Below, in pieces: positions 35,900-46,158 of a DNA stretch of 64,000 nt. The stretch is from Chromatiales bacterium 21-64-14 (GTDB taxonomy: Bacteria > Pseudomonadota > Gammaproteobacteria > 21-64-14): assembly GCA_002255365.1 (NCBI GenBank), contig NCBI01000002.1:62001-126000 (forward strand). The letters are read 5' to 3'. Each line of letters begins with the position of its first letter. Position 1 is the stretch's first letter. The translations under genes and the position numbers were made by a program. The notes below the pieces were generated by a model that was given only the letters and a program-made list of their open reading frames with translations, did not search any database and was not told the origin of the DNA.

Positions 35900-37002
35900 T
35901 GCGCGGCGCCCCCTGCAGTCCCTGCCGCCGGGGCCGTGGCCGGACGCCCGCCCGACCCGTAGCGCTGCGCGGCCACACGGCGCAACAGGCGCAGGGACCC
36001 GGACAGATCGGGTAGCCGGGCGGCCACCGGCGCCGTAGCCAGCTGATCCAGTTCCCGGAGAAAGCGCTGGGTACCGGCGGCATCGGTCTGATAGTAGGTG
36101 CGCACCCAGCCGCGCGCGGTGCTCAGGCTGTCCCGATACACCGACGTCGCGCCCTGCAGCAGCGCGAGTCGCGCAGTCTGAAGCTGAATCTCGAGATTCT
36201 GTTGGAGGAAATACTGTTGATCCGGCGGCAACATCGGCCGGGGTGGATGGTCGGTACGCCGGATGACCACCAGGCTGCGTAGACCCTCGCCCGCCTGCCG
36301 CAATGCCTGCCTCCATCCACCAGGCGCAACAGCGCGCGGTGCGGGGCCCGCACCGGCGTGCGGCGGTTCGGCGCCCGCCAGCGGCAACCCGTCAACCTGC
36401 CGGATCAAGGCCGCGAGACGTGACTCGATGCCGGTGATGTCGGTCTGCGGAACGGCACGCAGCGCCGCGATCTCCGCGGCGATGCGTTCCCGCACCGCAC
36501 GGAACGCGGGATCCCCCAGGGCCTGCAGTTCCTCATCCGCGCCAGCCAGCGCCGTCAGCGCCGTGGCCGGGTCGCGACTCAACTGCACCCGTTGGTTGGC
36601 CACCCATATCAGGTACTTGGCCTGCGCCACCCGCCAACCACCCGGGTCGCGCCCGAGCCGCTCCCCCAAAGAGGCGAGCGCCTGATCCAGGCCCCGATCA
36701 CGCGACTCCTGGGCCTCAACACTACGTGCCAAACGCTGCGAGGTGTCCTGGAGCTGCCGTTGCAGTGTTTCCATCCGCCCCTGGGCCGCCACCTGCCACA
36801 CCCGTTGCACGCGGACTTCATTGCGCCCCACCCACGCCAAGTAGGCGCCTCCGCCCACGGCAACGAGGGCCAGCAGGAGTGCGGCCACGGCTATGGCCAC
36901 GCCGCCCCGGGCGCCGGACGAAGGAGAGGTGTCGAACCCCGCCGGCGGGCGGTCCACCCCGGTCTCCCCGCCCCGGGGAGGTTCCGTCTGTGCTTCACTC
37001 AT
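35896..37002 (-). CDS. hemX: HemX: uroporphyrinogen-III C-methyltransferase-like membrane protein
   Basis: A 368-residue single-pass membrane protein. A proline-rich cytoplasmic N-terminus precedes one helix (about 34-57). A coiled-coil-prone periplasmic domain follows (VAAQGRMETLQRQLQDTSQRLARSVEAQ) with conserved QAKYLIWVANQRVQLSRDPATALTAL. HemX proteins are often mislabelled as uroporphyrinogen methyltransferase, but no SAM-binding motif is visible; the role is unknown. The start at 37002 has GGGAGATCG upstream. It overlaps hemY by four bases and follows hemD after 176 bases. Confidence 0.93.
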   Translation of the reverse strand: MSEAQTEPPRGGETGVDRPPAGFDTSPSSGARGGVAIAVAALLLALVAVGGGAYLAWVGRNEVRVQRVWQVAAQGRMETLQRQLQDTSQRLARSVEAQESRDRGLDQALASLGERLGRDPGGWRVAQAKYLIWVANQRVQLSRDPATALTALAGADEELQALGDPAFRAVRERIAAEIAALRAVPQTDITGIESRLAALIRQVDGLPLAGAEPPHAGAGPAPRAVAPGGWRQALRQAGEGLRSLVVIRRTDHPPRPMLPPDQQYFLQQNLEIQLQTARLALLQGATSVYRDSLSTARGWVRTYYQTDAAGTQRFLRELDQLATAPVAARLPDLSGSLRLLRRVAAQRYGSGGRPATAPAAGTAGGAAQ

Positions 37003-37178
37003 GCCGATCTCCCTTGGTGCCGGGCCCGGTCGAAACCCGTTCCATCGGATCCGGGCCACACCGCCCCGCCGGGTTCCCGGTCCACGCATTTCGGCCTATG
37101 GCGGGCGGTCTCCTAAGGATGGTAACGGATTGCGTATACGGTGTAACGCGCGGCCGGTCGCGGCGCTCGGCTCGCATA

Positions 37179-37982
37179 TCAGTCTTGCCCGCGGGCGCGG
37201 GCCCAGGCGTTCAAGGCCGCTAACAGGGCTGCGTCGTCGGCACTGTCCGCCACGATGGGCGGATCCCTGAACCCGAGTTCCCGGGCCAGCTCCACCCCGC
37301 GGCGGCTCACCACCACCAGCGGAGTCCGGCGCAGCCACTGCTGACCCAGTTTACCCACCAGCTCAAACAGGTTACGCAGTCCGGTATTGCTGGTAACAGT
37401 GATGATGTCCACTTCGCCCCGTGCCCAATGGCGCATGAGTCGGCCCACGTCCGCGGCGGGCCGCCCACGCCGGTAGGCCTCCGCATATTCCACCCACGCC
37501 CCGCGACGGCGCAGTTCATCCCCCAGCACCTCCCGGCCGCCATCGCCGCGGAAGATCACGATGCGCTGTCCAGTCACCGTTTGCATTTCCTCCAGGGCCA
37601 GCAGGGCTTCACTGTTGAAGCGGCGCGCGGGCTGGATATCCGGTGCCCGACCGAAACGCGCCAACTCCTTCGCGGAACCACTACCGATCGCGGCGAGCCG
37701 CAACGCCGACGGCCACTGGCGGCGGCCAAGGATGAGATTCATTGCCTTGATCACCGCGTTGGGACTGATGAAGATCGCCAGATCGAACTGGTCCAGGCGG
37801 TCGATCACCTCCAGAAGCGGCGCACGATCCTCTGGATCCAGGATCTCCAGCACCGGGAAGCGGATCGCCCGCCCCCCCTGGGTCTCGATGCACGCGCACA
37901 GGGGCTCCGCTTGGTGCGCCGGACGGGTAACCAATATCCCGACACCGGACAGGGGTCCCTGCGCTGCGCCATGGTCTTCCAT
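37179..37982 (-). CDS. hemD: Uroporphyrinogen-III synthase
   Basis: HemD cyclises hydroxymethylbilane with inversion of ring D. The 267-residue protein has the two-domain HemD fold with low sequence conservation. Recognisable parts are ILVTRPAHQAEPLC at the N-terminus, FISPNAVIKAMN, IFRGDGGREVLGDELRRRGAWVEYAEAYRR and ITVTSNTGLRNLFEL. Start is the ATG at 37980-37982 with GAGGGGG upstream; a TTG start at 38021 overlapping hemC is the alternative. It follows hemC, whose product is its substrate, by 35 bases, supporting co-transcription and the assignment. Confidence 0.92.
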   Translation of the reverse strand: MEDHGAAQGPLSGVGILVTRPAHQAEPLCACIETQGGRAIRFPVLEILDPEDRAPLLEVIDRLDQFDLAIFISPNAVIKAMNLILGRRQWPSALRLAAIGSGSAKELARFGRAPDIQPARRFNSEALLALEEMQTVTGQRIVIFRGDGGREVLGDELRRRGAWVEYAEAYRRGRPAADVGRLMRHWARGEVDIITVTSNTGLRNLFELVGKLGQQWLRRTPLVVVSRRGVELARELGFRDPPIVADSADDAALLAALNAWARARGQD

Positions 37983-38017
37983 CCCGTTCCCCCTCTGCGC
38001 GCGGACCCGCAAGCCGG

Positions 38018-38944
38018 TCAACCGGCGAACAGGTCGCGCAGGATCTCATCGGCACCCCGTGCCAACAGGTCTTCCGCCAGCGCGCGGCCCAAGTCCTCGC
38101 CAGCGTGCGCGGCACCCCGGACCTCCCCCGTCACCAGCTCGCGGCCATCGGTACGCCCCACCAGCCCGCGCAGCCACAGGCGTTCACCCTCCAACTCCGC
38201 GTAGCCCGCGATCGGGATTTGGCAGCCCCCGCCGAGCCGCGCGCTGAACGCCCGCTCGGCCGCCACACGCATATGGGTAGGACGGTCATCCAGGGGCAGG
38301 ATCCAGTCCAGCACCCGCATGTCCTGCTGCCGGCATTCAATGCCCACCGCCCCCTGGCCCACAGCCGGCAGACTTTCCTCCGGCGCCAGGATCGCACCGA
38401 TCCGGTGCCCCAGATCGAGGCGCTTGAGCCCCGCCGCCGCCAGGACCACCGCGTCGTAGTCCCCGCGTTCCAACTTGGCGAGACGGGTATCCACATTCCC
38501 GCGCAGATCGATGACCTCCAGGTCGCCGCGCCGGGCCCGGAGCTGGCAGATTCGGCGCAAGCTGGAAGTACCCACCCGGGCGCCCGCAGGCAGCGCTGCG
38601 ACCTTTCCATAGCGGGACAGGAACGCATCCCGGGGGTCCTCCCGTGGAAGGATCACCGGAAGCGCCAGCCCCGCGGGCAACTCCGCGGGCACATCCTTCA
38701 TGGAATGGACGGCGAGATCCGCCCGCCCGTCCTGAAGGCTCTCCTCCAACTCCTTCAGGAAAAGACCCTTGCCACCGATCTTAGATAGAGGGCTATCCAG
38801 GATGCGGTCACCGCGGGTCTGCATGGGGAGCAATTCCACCCGGAGCCCGGGGTGCAGTCGGCAGAGCTGATCCCGGACCCACTGGGCCTGCCATAAGGCC
38901 AGGGGGCTTTTACGCGTGGCAATACGTAGATCAGGGCCCTTCAT
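38018..38944 (-). CDS. hemC: Hydroxymethylbilane synthase (porphobilinogen deaminase)
   Basis: HemC polymerises four porphobilinogen molecules on a dipyrromethane cofactor. The 308-residue protein starts [20 protein letters not shown] and has [20 protein letters not shown] with the catalytic Asp, RVGTSSLRR, and the cofactor-attachment cysteine C241 in [12 protein letters not shown]. The ATG at 38942-38944 matches the conserved N-terminus. It heads hemC-hemD-hemX-hemY. In Pseudomonas algZ-algR lie directly upstream of hemC in the same direction; here a plus-strand thioredoxin gene intervenes. Confidence 0.97.
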   Translation of the reverse strand: MKGPDLRIATRKSPLALWQAQWVRDQLCRLHPGLRVELLPMQTRGDRILDSPLSKIGGKGLFLKELEESLQDGRADLAVHSMKDVPAELPAGLALPVILPREDPRDAFLSRYGKVAALPAGARVGTSSLRRICQLRARRGDLEVIDLRGNVDTRLAKLERGDYDAVVLAAAGLKRLDLGHRIGAILAPEESLPAVGQGAVGIECRQQDMRVLDWILPLDDRPTHMRVAAERAFSARLGGGCQIPIAGYAELEGERLWLRGLVGRTDGRELVTGEVRGAAHAGEDLGRALAEDLLARGADEILRDLFAG

Positions 38945-39137
38945 CACCACCACCACAAGACAGAAACTACATGATTTGACATAGAAAATCCTGGAAAATC
39001 GAGGTGCTGTGGACCCAATCCTATGCCCTGGGCGATCCAGAGGCAAATCCGTTCTAGATCACCCGGGGTGGAATCAATCTCACGGCGGTGCGTCTAGGTT
39101 GATATTGGGTGAAGTCAGTCGCGGAGATGGCGGGTCT

Positions 39138-39668
39138 ATGATCAGCAAGCGGAAAACACGGGCGTTCGGGGTATGTCTGGCGCTCCTGCTGGCGGCGTGG
39201 GGCCCGCTCGCGGTCGCGGCCCCGCCGACGGTTCGGGAGCCCCATGATTTCCAGGCCTTGGGGCGTGAGGCCGCCGCGGGACGCATGCCCATCGTGCTGG
39301 AATTCGCCGCCAGCGACTGCCGCTACTGCCGGATCCTGGAACACCGAGTGCTGAATCCTATGCTCCTCAGCAAGGAATACACCGGAAAAATTCTGATCCG
39401 CAAGGTGGAAATCGACAGTGGCGCCACCATTCTGGACTTCCAGGGCCACCCGTTGCCGGTGGCCGATCTGGCCCGCCGCTACGGGATACGGTTCACTCCG
39501 GTGGTCGTGTTCCTGGATTCGGCGGGGCGGGAGTTGGCGCCACGGCTGGTGGGACTCAGCAGCTTGGACTTTTACGGGGCGTACTTGGACACGGCCATCG
39601 AGACCGCCCGTAAACGGCTGAGCGAGGATCTGGCCTCGCGGGCAACCGTCCCCGCGCCCCAACCCTGA
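39138..39668 (+). CDS. Periplasmic thioredoxin-fold protein (SoxW-like)
   Basis: A 176-residue exported protein. Residues 1-28 form a signal peptide (KRKTRAFGVCLALLLAAWGPLAVAA). The mature domain has a thioredoxin fold with the active-site pair CRYC (C61, C64) after VLEFAASD and the cis-proline loop IRFTPVVVF. An insertion (IDSGATILDFQGHPLPVADLARRYG) between them is typical of SoxW/thioredoxin-like proteins that reduce periplasmic substrates, as in sulfur oxidation or cytochrome maturation. No sox or ccm genes are nearby, so the client is unknown. It lies alone on the plus strand between algR and hemC. Confidence 0.88.
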   Translation: MISKRKTRAFGVCLALLLAAWGPLAVAAPPTVREPHDFQALGREAAAGRMPIVLEFAASDCRYCRILEHRVLNPMLLSKEYTGKILIRKVEIDSGATILDFQGHPLPVADLARRYGIRFTPVVVFLDSAGRELAPRLVGLSSLDFYGAYLDTAIETARKRLSEDLASRATVPAPQP

Positions 39669-39731
39669 CCGGATACTGAGAGCAACTGGTCCTGACCTTC
39701 GCTTACGTGGCCACACGCGCGTCGGCGCGCG

Positions 39732-40481
39732 TCAGTCGCGGCGCGGCGCGGCCGCCCGGAGCGCGCGGCGCACCTGGGGCAGGTGTCGCCGGCTCACCTC
39801 CAGGGGCAGGACCACATCCCGCAGTCGCACGCAGACCCGTCCCAGCACGTCCCGTTCCAGGCCCGTGACATAGGCCCACGCCACTAGGGCGTTGCGGTGG
39901 ATCCGTAGAAACCGGTCGCCGAACTCCTGCTCCAGGCCCTTGAGGCTCTCCTCGATCAACACCTCCCGATCCGCGTCCCGCACCGTCACATACTTCTGGC
40001 CCGCTTGCAGGCACCGGATCTCGGCCACCGGGATGAGAGCCAGCGCCCCGTGCAGCCGGGCGCAGAGGTGGGTGCGCGCCGGGGCCTCCTGCCGGTGCAC
40101 ACCCAGCACCCCCAGCTGGGCGCGGGTCAGGCGCCGCGCCCGATCCAATGCCGCCGCCAAGCGCTGCCTGCGTATCGGTTTGAGCAGATAGTCCACAGCG
40201 TGGGCCTCGAACGCCTCCAAGGCATGGTCCCCGTAGGCGGTGGTGAAAATCACCGCCGGGGGATGTTCCAGGCCGGCCACATGGCGCGCGGCCTCCAACC
40301 CGTCCATCCCCGGCATCCGGATGTCCAGAAGGAGGACGTCCGGATCCAACTCGTGGGTCCGCATCAAGGCCTCGCGCCCGTCGGCCGCCTCCCCGAGCAC
40401 CGTGTGACCGTCGAGTTCCTCCACCAGGGCGCGCAATCGGCGCCGCGCCGGCGCCTCATCGTCCGCGATCAGAATTTTCAT
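39732..40481 (-). CDS. algR: LytTR-family response regulator (AlgR-like)
   Basis: A 249-residue DNA-binding response regulator. The N-terminal receiver has acidic DDE (6-8), phospho-acceptor D53 in LLLDIRMPG, TTAYG and the conserved Lys in LLKPIRR. The C-terminal LytTR domain (about 140-245) contains EIRCLQAGQKYVTVRD and FLRIHRNALVAWAYV. Start at 40479-40481 (MKILIADDEAPARRR). It sits 45 bases after the AlgZ-like sensor, and the pair plus divergent argH and nearby hemC matches the Pseudomonas algZ-algR locus. Targets cannot be inferred; no alginate genes are seen in the window. Confidence 0.93.
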   Translation of the reverse strand: MKILIADDEAPARRRLRALVEELDGHTVLGEAADGREALMRTHELDPDVLLLDIRMPGMDGLEAARHVAGLEHPPAVIFTTAYGDHALEAFEAHAVDYLLKPIRRQRLAAALDRARRLTRAQLGVLGVHRQEAPARTHLCARLHGALALIPVAEIRCLQAGQKYVTVRDADREVLIEESLKGLEQEFGDRFLRIHRNALVAWAYVTGLERDVLGRVCVRLRDVVLPLEVSRRHLPQVRRALRAAAPRRD

Positions 40482-40526
40482 CGTGGCATACCCAACCCGC
40501 GGCTCCCGAAAAACTCCCGCCACGCG

Positions 40527-41594
40527 CTACTCCAAAACACCGTCGGCGGGCAAATGGAGACATACCTCGAACTCGCCGTTGGCCTCGCGCACTGATAGGG
40601 CCCCCTGGGTACCGTAGGCCAGTTCCAGACGCTGGCGGATATTGTCCAGGGCCATGTGATTCCCGTCGCGGCGCACCGTGGTTGCCGCACGCTCCGGGAC
40701 CGGATTGCGCAGGCGCAGTGTCACCTGGTTGCCGGTCCGCACCCCTTCCACCCGGATCATACCGCCCTCGGGTCGCGGTTCGATTCCATGGTAGATGGCG
40801 TTCTCAAACAGCGGTTGCAGGATCAAGGGTGGGACGGGCAGATCCAGGGGCAGGTCGTTGAGCTGCCAGTCCACCTGCAGGCGCTTACCGAGCCGGAGTT
40901 CCTCGATATGGAGATAGCGTCGCGCCATGGTGAGTTCGTCGCCGAGGCTCACGCGCTGACCGGGGGCCGCCAGACTCGCCCGAAACAGATCGGCGAGGTC
41001 CTCCACGGCCTCCTCCGCCAGATCCGGCCGCTCGCGGGTCAGGCTGGCGATGGTATTCATGCTGTTGAACAGGAAGTGGGGACGGATGCGCGCCTGCAGC
41101 GCCTGCACCCGGGCCTGCGCTTCTGCCTGCACGTTGCGCTTCCATTGGTGCTGTATATACAAGTAACGGAGAACCACCGCACTGACAATAGAGGCCACCA
41201 GCAGGTTGCGCGACACAAAGCCCAGGTGCCCCTGCCCCACACCGCCATAATGGAGGCTGTTGAGCTGCAGCAGCCAGTAGGCACTTTCGCTAACAATCAA
41301 GGTCACCGCCAACAGAAGTCCGTAGCTCACCCAGCCGGCGCGGGTGTTCTCGAGGCGCGCCAGCCGGCGGCGCAACGCACACAGCAGGGCCGCGCTGCCC
41401 AAAGCCACCCACTGTATAAACAGTGACACCAAGCTGAGGTCGCTCCACAGATCGGTGCTGTAACGGGGCGGGGCCAATACCAGCACCAACGCCAGCAGCT
41501 CCGCGAGCACGACGACGACGAACACCGTGCGCACGTCACAGAAATTGGGCAGAAACAGCTGGTCGTCCAGCTTGGACAGGCGGCCACTGACCAC
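40527..41594 (-). CDS. algZ: LytS-family membrane sensor kinase (AlgZ/FimS-like)
   Basis: A 355-residue integral-membrane sensor with about four to six helices in the first 140 residues. A HisKA_4-type phospho-acceptor region follows ([12 protein letters not shown]173), then a divergent ATPase domain with [14 protein letters not shown] (N box) and a degenerate glycine-rich region ([12 protein letters not shown]). The GTG at 41592-41594 is chosen because GGAGGAG lies eight bases upstream; a GTG at 41619-41621 would add nine residues. FimS/AlgZ of Pseudomonas has the same architecture. It pairs with the AlgR-like regulator downstream and shares a symmetrical promoter region with argH. Confidence 0.9.
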   Translation of the reverse strand: MVSGRLSKLDDQLFLPNFCDVRTVFVVVVLAELLALVLVLAPPRYSTDLWSDLSLVSLFIQWVALGSAALLCALRRRLARLENTRAGWVSYGLLLAVTLIVSESAYWLLQLNSLHYGGVGQGHLGFVSRNLLVASIVSAVVLRYLYIQHQWKRNVQAEAQARVQALQARIRPHFLFNSMNTIASLTRERPDLAEEAVEDLADLFRASLAAPGQRVSLGDELTMARRYLHIEELRLGKRLQVDWQLNDLPLDLPVPPLILQPLFENAIYHGIEPRPEGGMIRVEGVRTGNQVTLRLRNPVPERAATTVRRDGNHMALDNIRQRLELAYGTQGALSVREANGEFEVCLHLPADGVLE

Positions 41595-41670
41595 GGAACC
41601 CGCTCCTCCAGGACATACCACCCCCCGGTCCGTGTGCGGCGCCGGCCCGGGGAACGGGCGTCGGGAAACT

Positions 41671-41694
41671 TGCTATACTGCGGGCCAGTATAGC
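41671..41694 (+). promoter_or_regulatory. Symmetrical operator/promoter between algZ and argH
   Basis: GCTATACTG (41672-41680), loop CGGGC, and CAGTATAGC (41686-41694) form a perfect 9-bp dyad. On the plus strand TTGCTATACT is an extended -10 element 19 bases from the predicted argH transcript start zone. On the minus strand the other arm gives a TATACT -10 facing algZ. Neither side has a convincing -35. One bound regulator could control both directions. Confidence 0.55.
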
Positions 41695-41712
41695 GGCCCC
41701 TGCGCTGGAACC

Positions 41713-43101
41713 ATGAACGACGACGCACCTGAAAAACCCTGGGGTGGGCGGTTTACGGAACCCACCGACGCCTTCGTGGAGGCGTTCACCGCCTCGGTAT
41801 CCTTCGACCGGCGCCTGTATGCCTGTGATGTCCAGGGCTCCATCGCCCATGCGCGCATGCTGGCAAAGGTGGGCGTCCTCGACCAGAAAGAGTGCGCGGC
41901 AATCGTGCGTGGCCTCGAGGAGATCCTGCAGGACATCGAGCGCGGGGATTTCGCGTGGTCGCCAGCCCTGGAAGACGTCCACATGAATATTGAGGCGCGG
42001 CTTACCGAACGCATCGGCAACCCCGGCAAGAAACTGCACACCGGTCGCTCGCGCAATGATCAGGTCGCCACCGACATGCGCATGTACGTCCGCGCACAGA
42101 TCGATACAATACGCGAGCAGATTCGCGCCCTGCAATCCGCGCTGCTCGATATAGCGGAGCGGGAGGCGGACACCATCATGCCTGGGTTCACACACCTGCA
42201 AGCAGCCCAGCCGATCACCTTCGGGCACCACATGATGTGCTGGTTCGAGATGCTGGAACGCGACCGTGGGCGGTTCGCCGACTGCCGTGGGCGCGTGAAC
42301 GTATTGCCCCTGGGAAGCGCGGCATTGGCGGGCACGGGGTTCCCCATCGACCGCGCGTATACGGCCCAATTACTGGAGTTCGATGCAATCGCGGAAAATT
42401 CCGTGGATGCAGTGAGCGACCGCGACTTTGCCATTGAGTTCGCCTCCTGCGCAGCGCTCCTGATGACCCACCTGTCGCGCTGCGCGGAGGAACTCGTCCT
42501 GTGGTCATCGGCCCAGTTCGATTTCGTGGACCTGCCGGACCGGTTCTGCACCGGCTCGTCCATCATGCCGCAGAAAAAAAATCCCGACGTCCCGGAACTG
42601 GTGCGCGGAAAGAGCGCGCGGGTGATAGGACACCTGATGGCGCTGCTCACACTGATGAAGGCCCAACCCCTGGCGTACAACAAGGACAACCAGGAGGACA
42701 AGGAGCCGGTGTTCGATACAGTCGATACCCTGCGCGGCGCGCTGCGCGCGTTTACCGAGATGTTGCCGCAACTGCGGGTCAAGCGCGAGCGCCTGTACGA
42801 AGCGGCACGCCGTGGCTATACCACTGCCACGGACCTTGCCGACTATCTGGTACGCAGGAACGTCCCGTTCCGGGACGCCCATGAGGCCGTCGGGCGCGCG
42901 GTGCGCTACGGACTGGACGAGGCCAAAGATCTTGCGGATTTCACTCTGGAGGAACTGCGCCGCTTCTCCGAGGTCATCGGCGCGGACGTCTTCGAGGTAC
43001 TGACGCTGGAAGGATCGGTGGCCTCCCGCGACCATGTGGGGGGCACCGCGCCCCGGCAGGTCCGGGCCGCGATCCAGCGCGCGCGCGCACGCATCGGCTA
43101 G
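41713..43101 (+). CDS. argH: Argininosuccinate lyase
   Basis: Last step of arginine synthesis: argininosuccinate to arginine plus fumarate. The 462-residue protein begins near [18 protein letters not shown], has [22 protein letters not shown] and the family signature [12 protein letters not shown] (about 282-293) with the catalytic Ser loop. The ATG at 41713 matches the conserved N-terminus. It is divergent from algZ, as in Pseudomonas, and is followed by cyaA. Confidence 0.97.
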   Translation: MNDDAPEKPWGGRFTEPTDAFVEAFTASVSFDRRLYACDVQGSIAHARMLAKVGVLDQKECAAIVRGLEEILQDIERGDFAWSPALEDVHMNIEARLTERIGNPGKKLHTGRSRNDQVATDMRMYVRAQIDTIREQIRALQSALLDIAEREADTIMPGFTHLQAAQPITFGHHMMCWFEMLERDRGRFADCRGRVNVLPLGSAALAGTGFPIDRAYTAQLLEFDAIAENSVDAVSDRDFAIEFASCAALLMTHLSRCAEELVLWSSAQFDFVDLPDRFCTGSSIMPQKKNPDVPELVRGKSARVIGHLMALLTLMKAQPLAYNKDNQEDKEPVFDTVDTLRGALRAFTEMLPQLRVKRERLYEAARRGYTTATDLADYLVRRNVPFRDAHEAVGRAVRYGLDEAKDLADFTLEELRRFSEVIGADVFEVLTLEGSVASRDHVGGTAPRQVRAAIQRARARIG

Positions 43102-43279
43102 TGTAGGGTTGTACGCGTGGGGCTTGGAAAGGGTCGTGGCCCGCCAATCTCCCCGGCTGGGTGGCGCACGCCGAATCGGCGTAAAGCATCGTAAATTCAT
43201 TTGATTGCAGATAATCACCGTACCCTGCAACGGGGTCCGGACTGTAGATTCCGTCACAGTTGCCGATATCCACGGCACC

Positions 43280-46147
43280 ATGGTGGCAAACGTTCTCACG
43301 CACCGGCGCTTCACCGACGACGTCGATCTGCGGCAGATCAAACGGCGCTTTTATGCCATCAACCGGGAGCGCTTGCAGCGCCTGCGGGGCGCCCTGCGCC
43401 CGAGGCAACGCTCTTTCCTGGATATGCTGCCGCTGCTGTTCCACACCAACCACGCGCTCCTGCCGGGCTACGTCTCCAAGCAAACCCCGTACGGGATCTC
43501 GGACTACTCTCCGGCCAAACGCAGCGTTGAAGCGGCCCACCAACTGGCGCGCAGCTTCCAGTATCAGAAGCGCGCACTGCCGTCCTATCAGATATTCGCC
43601 CTCTATCTGATGGGCAGCAGCGGCACCATCGCCTATTCTGAGAAGAGCGACTTCGATGTATGGGTCTGCCACCACCCGGGCCTCAACCGCGACCAGCGCA
43701 CCGCCCTGCGCCGCAAAGCCCAGCAGATCAGCCAGTGGGCCCGCAGCCTGGCCCTGGAGGTCCACTTCTTCATTATAGACGCCGAGCGATTCCGCAACGG
43801 TGGCGAGGAGCCTCTGTCCACGGACAGCAGCGGCAATATTCAGCACCAACTCCTGCTCGACGAGTTCTACCGCACCGGCCTGCTTCTCGCCGGACGTTTC
43901 CCGGTATGGTGGCTGGTCCCGCCGGAGGCGGAGGCCTACTACGACGACTATGTGCGGGACTTGAAGCGTCGTCGTTTTGTGCACGCGAACGAGGATATCG
44001 ATTTCGGAGGCCTCGCGCATATACCACCGGGTGAGTTTCTGGGGGCGTCGCTGTGGCAGCTCTACAAGGCGATCGATTCGCCCTACAAATCGATGATCAA
44101 GATCCTGCTCATGGAAGCCTACGCCACCGAATACCCAAACGTGGACCTGCTGAGTCTGCGCTTCAAGCGGGCGGTGTACGAAGGCGAAACCGATCTGGAC
44201 CGCCTCGACCCTTATGTCATGATGGCCGCCAAGGTCGAAGAGCACCTGCGGAGCCGCGGCGACCAAGCGCGGGTGGAACTGTCCCGGCGTTGCTTCTATT
44301 TCAAGGTCAACGAGCGGCTGAGTGAGCCGGGCCTTCCGTCGCGCACCAGCCACCGCCGGGAGGTAATGCGCGCCCTCACACGCGAATGGGGATGGACCCC
44401 AGTTGACCTGCACGTACTGGACACGCGCGCGTCGTGGAAGATCCACCGGGTTCTCGAGGAGCGCCGGATGCTGGTGGACCAGCTCACCGGCAGCTACCGC
44501 ATGCTCTCCGATTTCGCCCGTGAACATGGCGAGCACCCATCCATCGACCCATTGGATCTGAATACTCTGGGCCGCAAACTCTACGCGGCTTTTGAACGCA
44601 AGGCCGGAAAAATCGAGTTCATCAACCCAGGCATCTCATCCAATCTCGTTGAGGAACGGTTGACGATCCACCAAGCGGAGAGCGGGACCGACCAGCAGAA
44701 ATGGTTACTGTTCCGGGACGAGGTAGACGAGGAGCAGGCGCGCCGGGACGCGCCATTGAAACGCGCGCACGGACTGGTAGAACTCCTCACCTGGTGTTAC
44801 TTCAACAAACTCGTGGACCACGGCACGGTGATCGGGCTGCACACTCGCGACTGCGAAGTGAGCCACAGCGAACTGCACGGGGTATTGGGGTGCCTGCACC
44901 GCAGCTTCCCGACGATCTCCCTCGGAGACGCTCGGATCGAGGAGCTGGCACGTTCCCCGCGAGTCCTGCATGCGTTGTTGTTCGTCAACCTCGGCATCGA
45001 TCCCATGGCCCACCTGACCCGACAGGGGATGCACCTGACGAGCAACCGGACGGATGCTCTGTGCTACGGAGGCCGGTGGGAAAACCTGTCCGTAACCTTC
45101 GATTTGGTGGTGCTGACCAGTTGGCAGGAGGTATTGACCTTCCGCTATTGCGGTGAGAACGCACTGCTGGACTGCCTGTGCGACTACCTGGCCTGGGCAC
45201 CCCAAGGCAGTGGCGTGGTCCCGCGCGTCCCCGCCACCTACTGCCTGTCGTCCACGCGCGGATCGCTGATCGGGCAGCGCATCGAGGGCCTGTTCCAGGA
45301 CGTGGTGAACTGCTTCTACGGGCTCTGTAAATCGGACACGGCCCGCTATGTGTTGCGGGTCGGGCACCGCTACTACGTCCTGCAGCCGGAGAACCGGGTG
45401 CCCAGGTGGGATCAGGTCGTCTCTCTCACGGGGCTGCTCGATCGGCTCGCCGCGCCACAGGACGACTTCAGTCCGGTAATCGTCGACCCCCAAACCCTGC
45501 GCGAGACACCCCTGCCCCTGATCTTCGAAACGAACCGCCCTGGGGTCGTGCAGTTTTTCTATCACCTGAACGGCGATCGGGCTGATATCTATGTGGTGGA
45601 CGAACGCGCATCTCTGTTCCACCAAGCCCTGGCGTTCGACGACGAGACTGCGCTCCTCAGTCAGTTTCAACGCTTCCTCGAAGCGGTGCGGCATCGGCGC
45701 GCGCCGCCACCCGGGGGCCAACCTGGGGTGGCGGGACGCGATGAAGTCGAGTATTACCGGATCGTCAAGACCGGGCTTGAGCACTGGCATGTGGAACCGG
45801 CGCGATATGTACGGCCGAAACCGGCGCGGAATTATTTTGACGTGCAGGTGATTGCGCATTCCGTCGGAGATCATACCGACTACACGTTTTACTGCGACCA
45901 CCGGGAATTTTCTTCACTCCAGTACGGGGATGAGGTCTATCAGGAATTCACGCGCCACATTCTGCAGCGCAGGCAGGGGGGCGAGCGCTATCCGATCTAC
46001 ATAACCGATATCGATCTGCCCCGCGCGACCCTCGGCTCAGATACCCAAGGCGTGCTTCAGACCATCCATTTCCTGAACTACAAGAAACAAATCGAGGAGC
46101 GTCTCAACCGTGCGTTAGGACAGTTGGCCCCCGAGCGCAGCGGCTGA
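43280..46147 (+). CDS. cyaA: Class I adenylate cyclase
   Basis: CyaA makes cAMP from ATP. The protein (about 955 aa from the ATG at 43280; an in-frame TTG at 43205 would add 25) has an N-terminal nucleotidyltransferase-fold catalytic domain. This carries LPGYV, LMGSSGTIAYSEKSDFDVWVCHH (GS at about 112-113, acidic pair near 124-126) and EVHFFIIDAERFRNG. A long C-terminal regulatory domain follows. Class I cyclases are typical of gammaproteobacteria; the start is uncertain because no candidate has a strong ribosome-binding site. It follows argH after a 178-base gap and lies in the conserved argH-cyaA-lptM-lysA order of Pseudomonas. No crp gene in the window. Confidence 0.95.
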   Translation: MVANVLTHRRFTDDVDLRQIKRRFYAINRERLQRLRGALRPRQRSFLDMLPLLFHTNHALLPGYVSKQTPYGISDYSPAKRSVEAAHQLARSFQYQKRALPSYQIFALYLMGSSGTIAYSEKSDFDVWVCHHPGLNRDQRTALRRKAQQISQWARSLALEVHFFIIDAERFRNGGEEPLSTDSSGNIQHQLLLDEFYRTGLLLAGRFPVWWLVPPEAEAYYDDYVRDLKRRRFVHANEDIDFGGLAHIPPGEFLGASLWQLYKAIDSPYKSMIKILLMEAYATEYPNVDLLSLRFKRAVYEGETDLDRLDPYVMMAAKVEEHLRSRGDQARVELSRRCFYFKVNERLSEPGLPSRTSHRREVMRALTREWGWTPVDLHVLDTRASWKIHRVLEERRMLVDQLTGSYRMLSDFAREHGEHPSIDPLDLNTLGRKLYAAFERKAGKIEFINPGISSNLVEERLTIHQAESGTDQQKWLLFRDEVDEEQARRDAPLKRAHGLVELLTWCYFNKLVDHGTVIGLHTRDCEVSHSELHGVLGCLHRSFPTISLGDARIEELARSPRVLHALLFVNLGIDPMAHLTRQGMHLTSNRTDALCYGGRWENLSVTFDLVVLTSWQEVLTFRYCGENALLDCLCDYLAWAPQGSGVVPRVPATYCLSSTRGSLIGQRIEGLFQDVVNCFYGLCKSDTARYVLRVGHRYYVLQPENRVPRWDQVVSLTGLLDRLAAPQDDFSPVIVDPQTLRETPLPLIFETNRPGVVQFFYHLNGDRADIYVVDERASLFHQALAFDDETALLSQFQRFLEAVRHRRAPPPGGQPGVAGRDEVEYYRIVKTGLEHWHVEPARYVRPKPARNYFDVQVIAHSVGDHTDYTFYCDHREFSSLQYGDEVYQEFTRHILQRRQGGERYPIYITDIDLPRATLGSDTQGVLQTIHFLNYKKQIEERLNRALGQLAPERSG

Positions 46148-46158
46148 CACCCGGCAGT

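Noticed and set aside
35896-37002. HemX as a uroporphyrinogen-III C-methyltransferase enzyme
   Set aside because: The common label is misleading: no SAM-binding or tetrapyrrole methylase motif is present, only a membrane anchor and coiled coil.
42974-44536. Minus-strand 520-codon open frame
   Set aside because: Covers the argH end and the cyaA catalytic domain antisense, with no recognisable motif.
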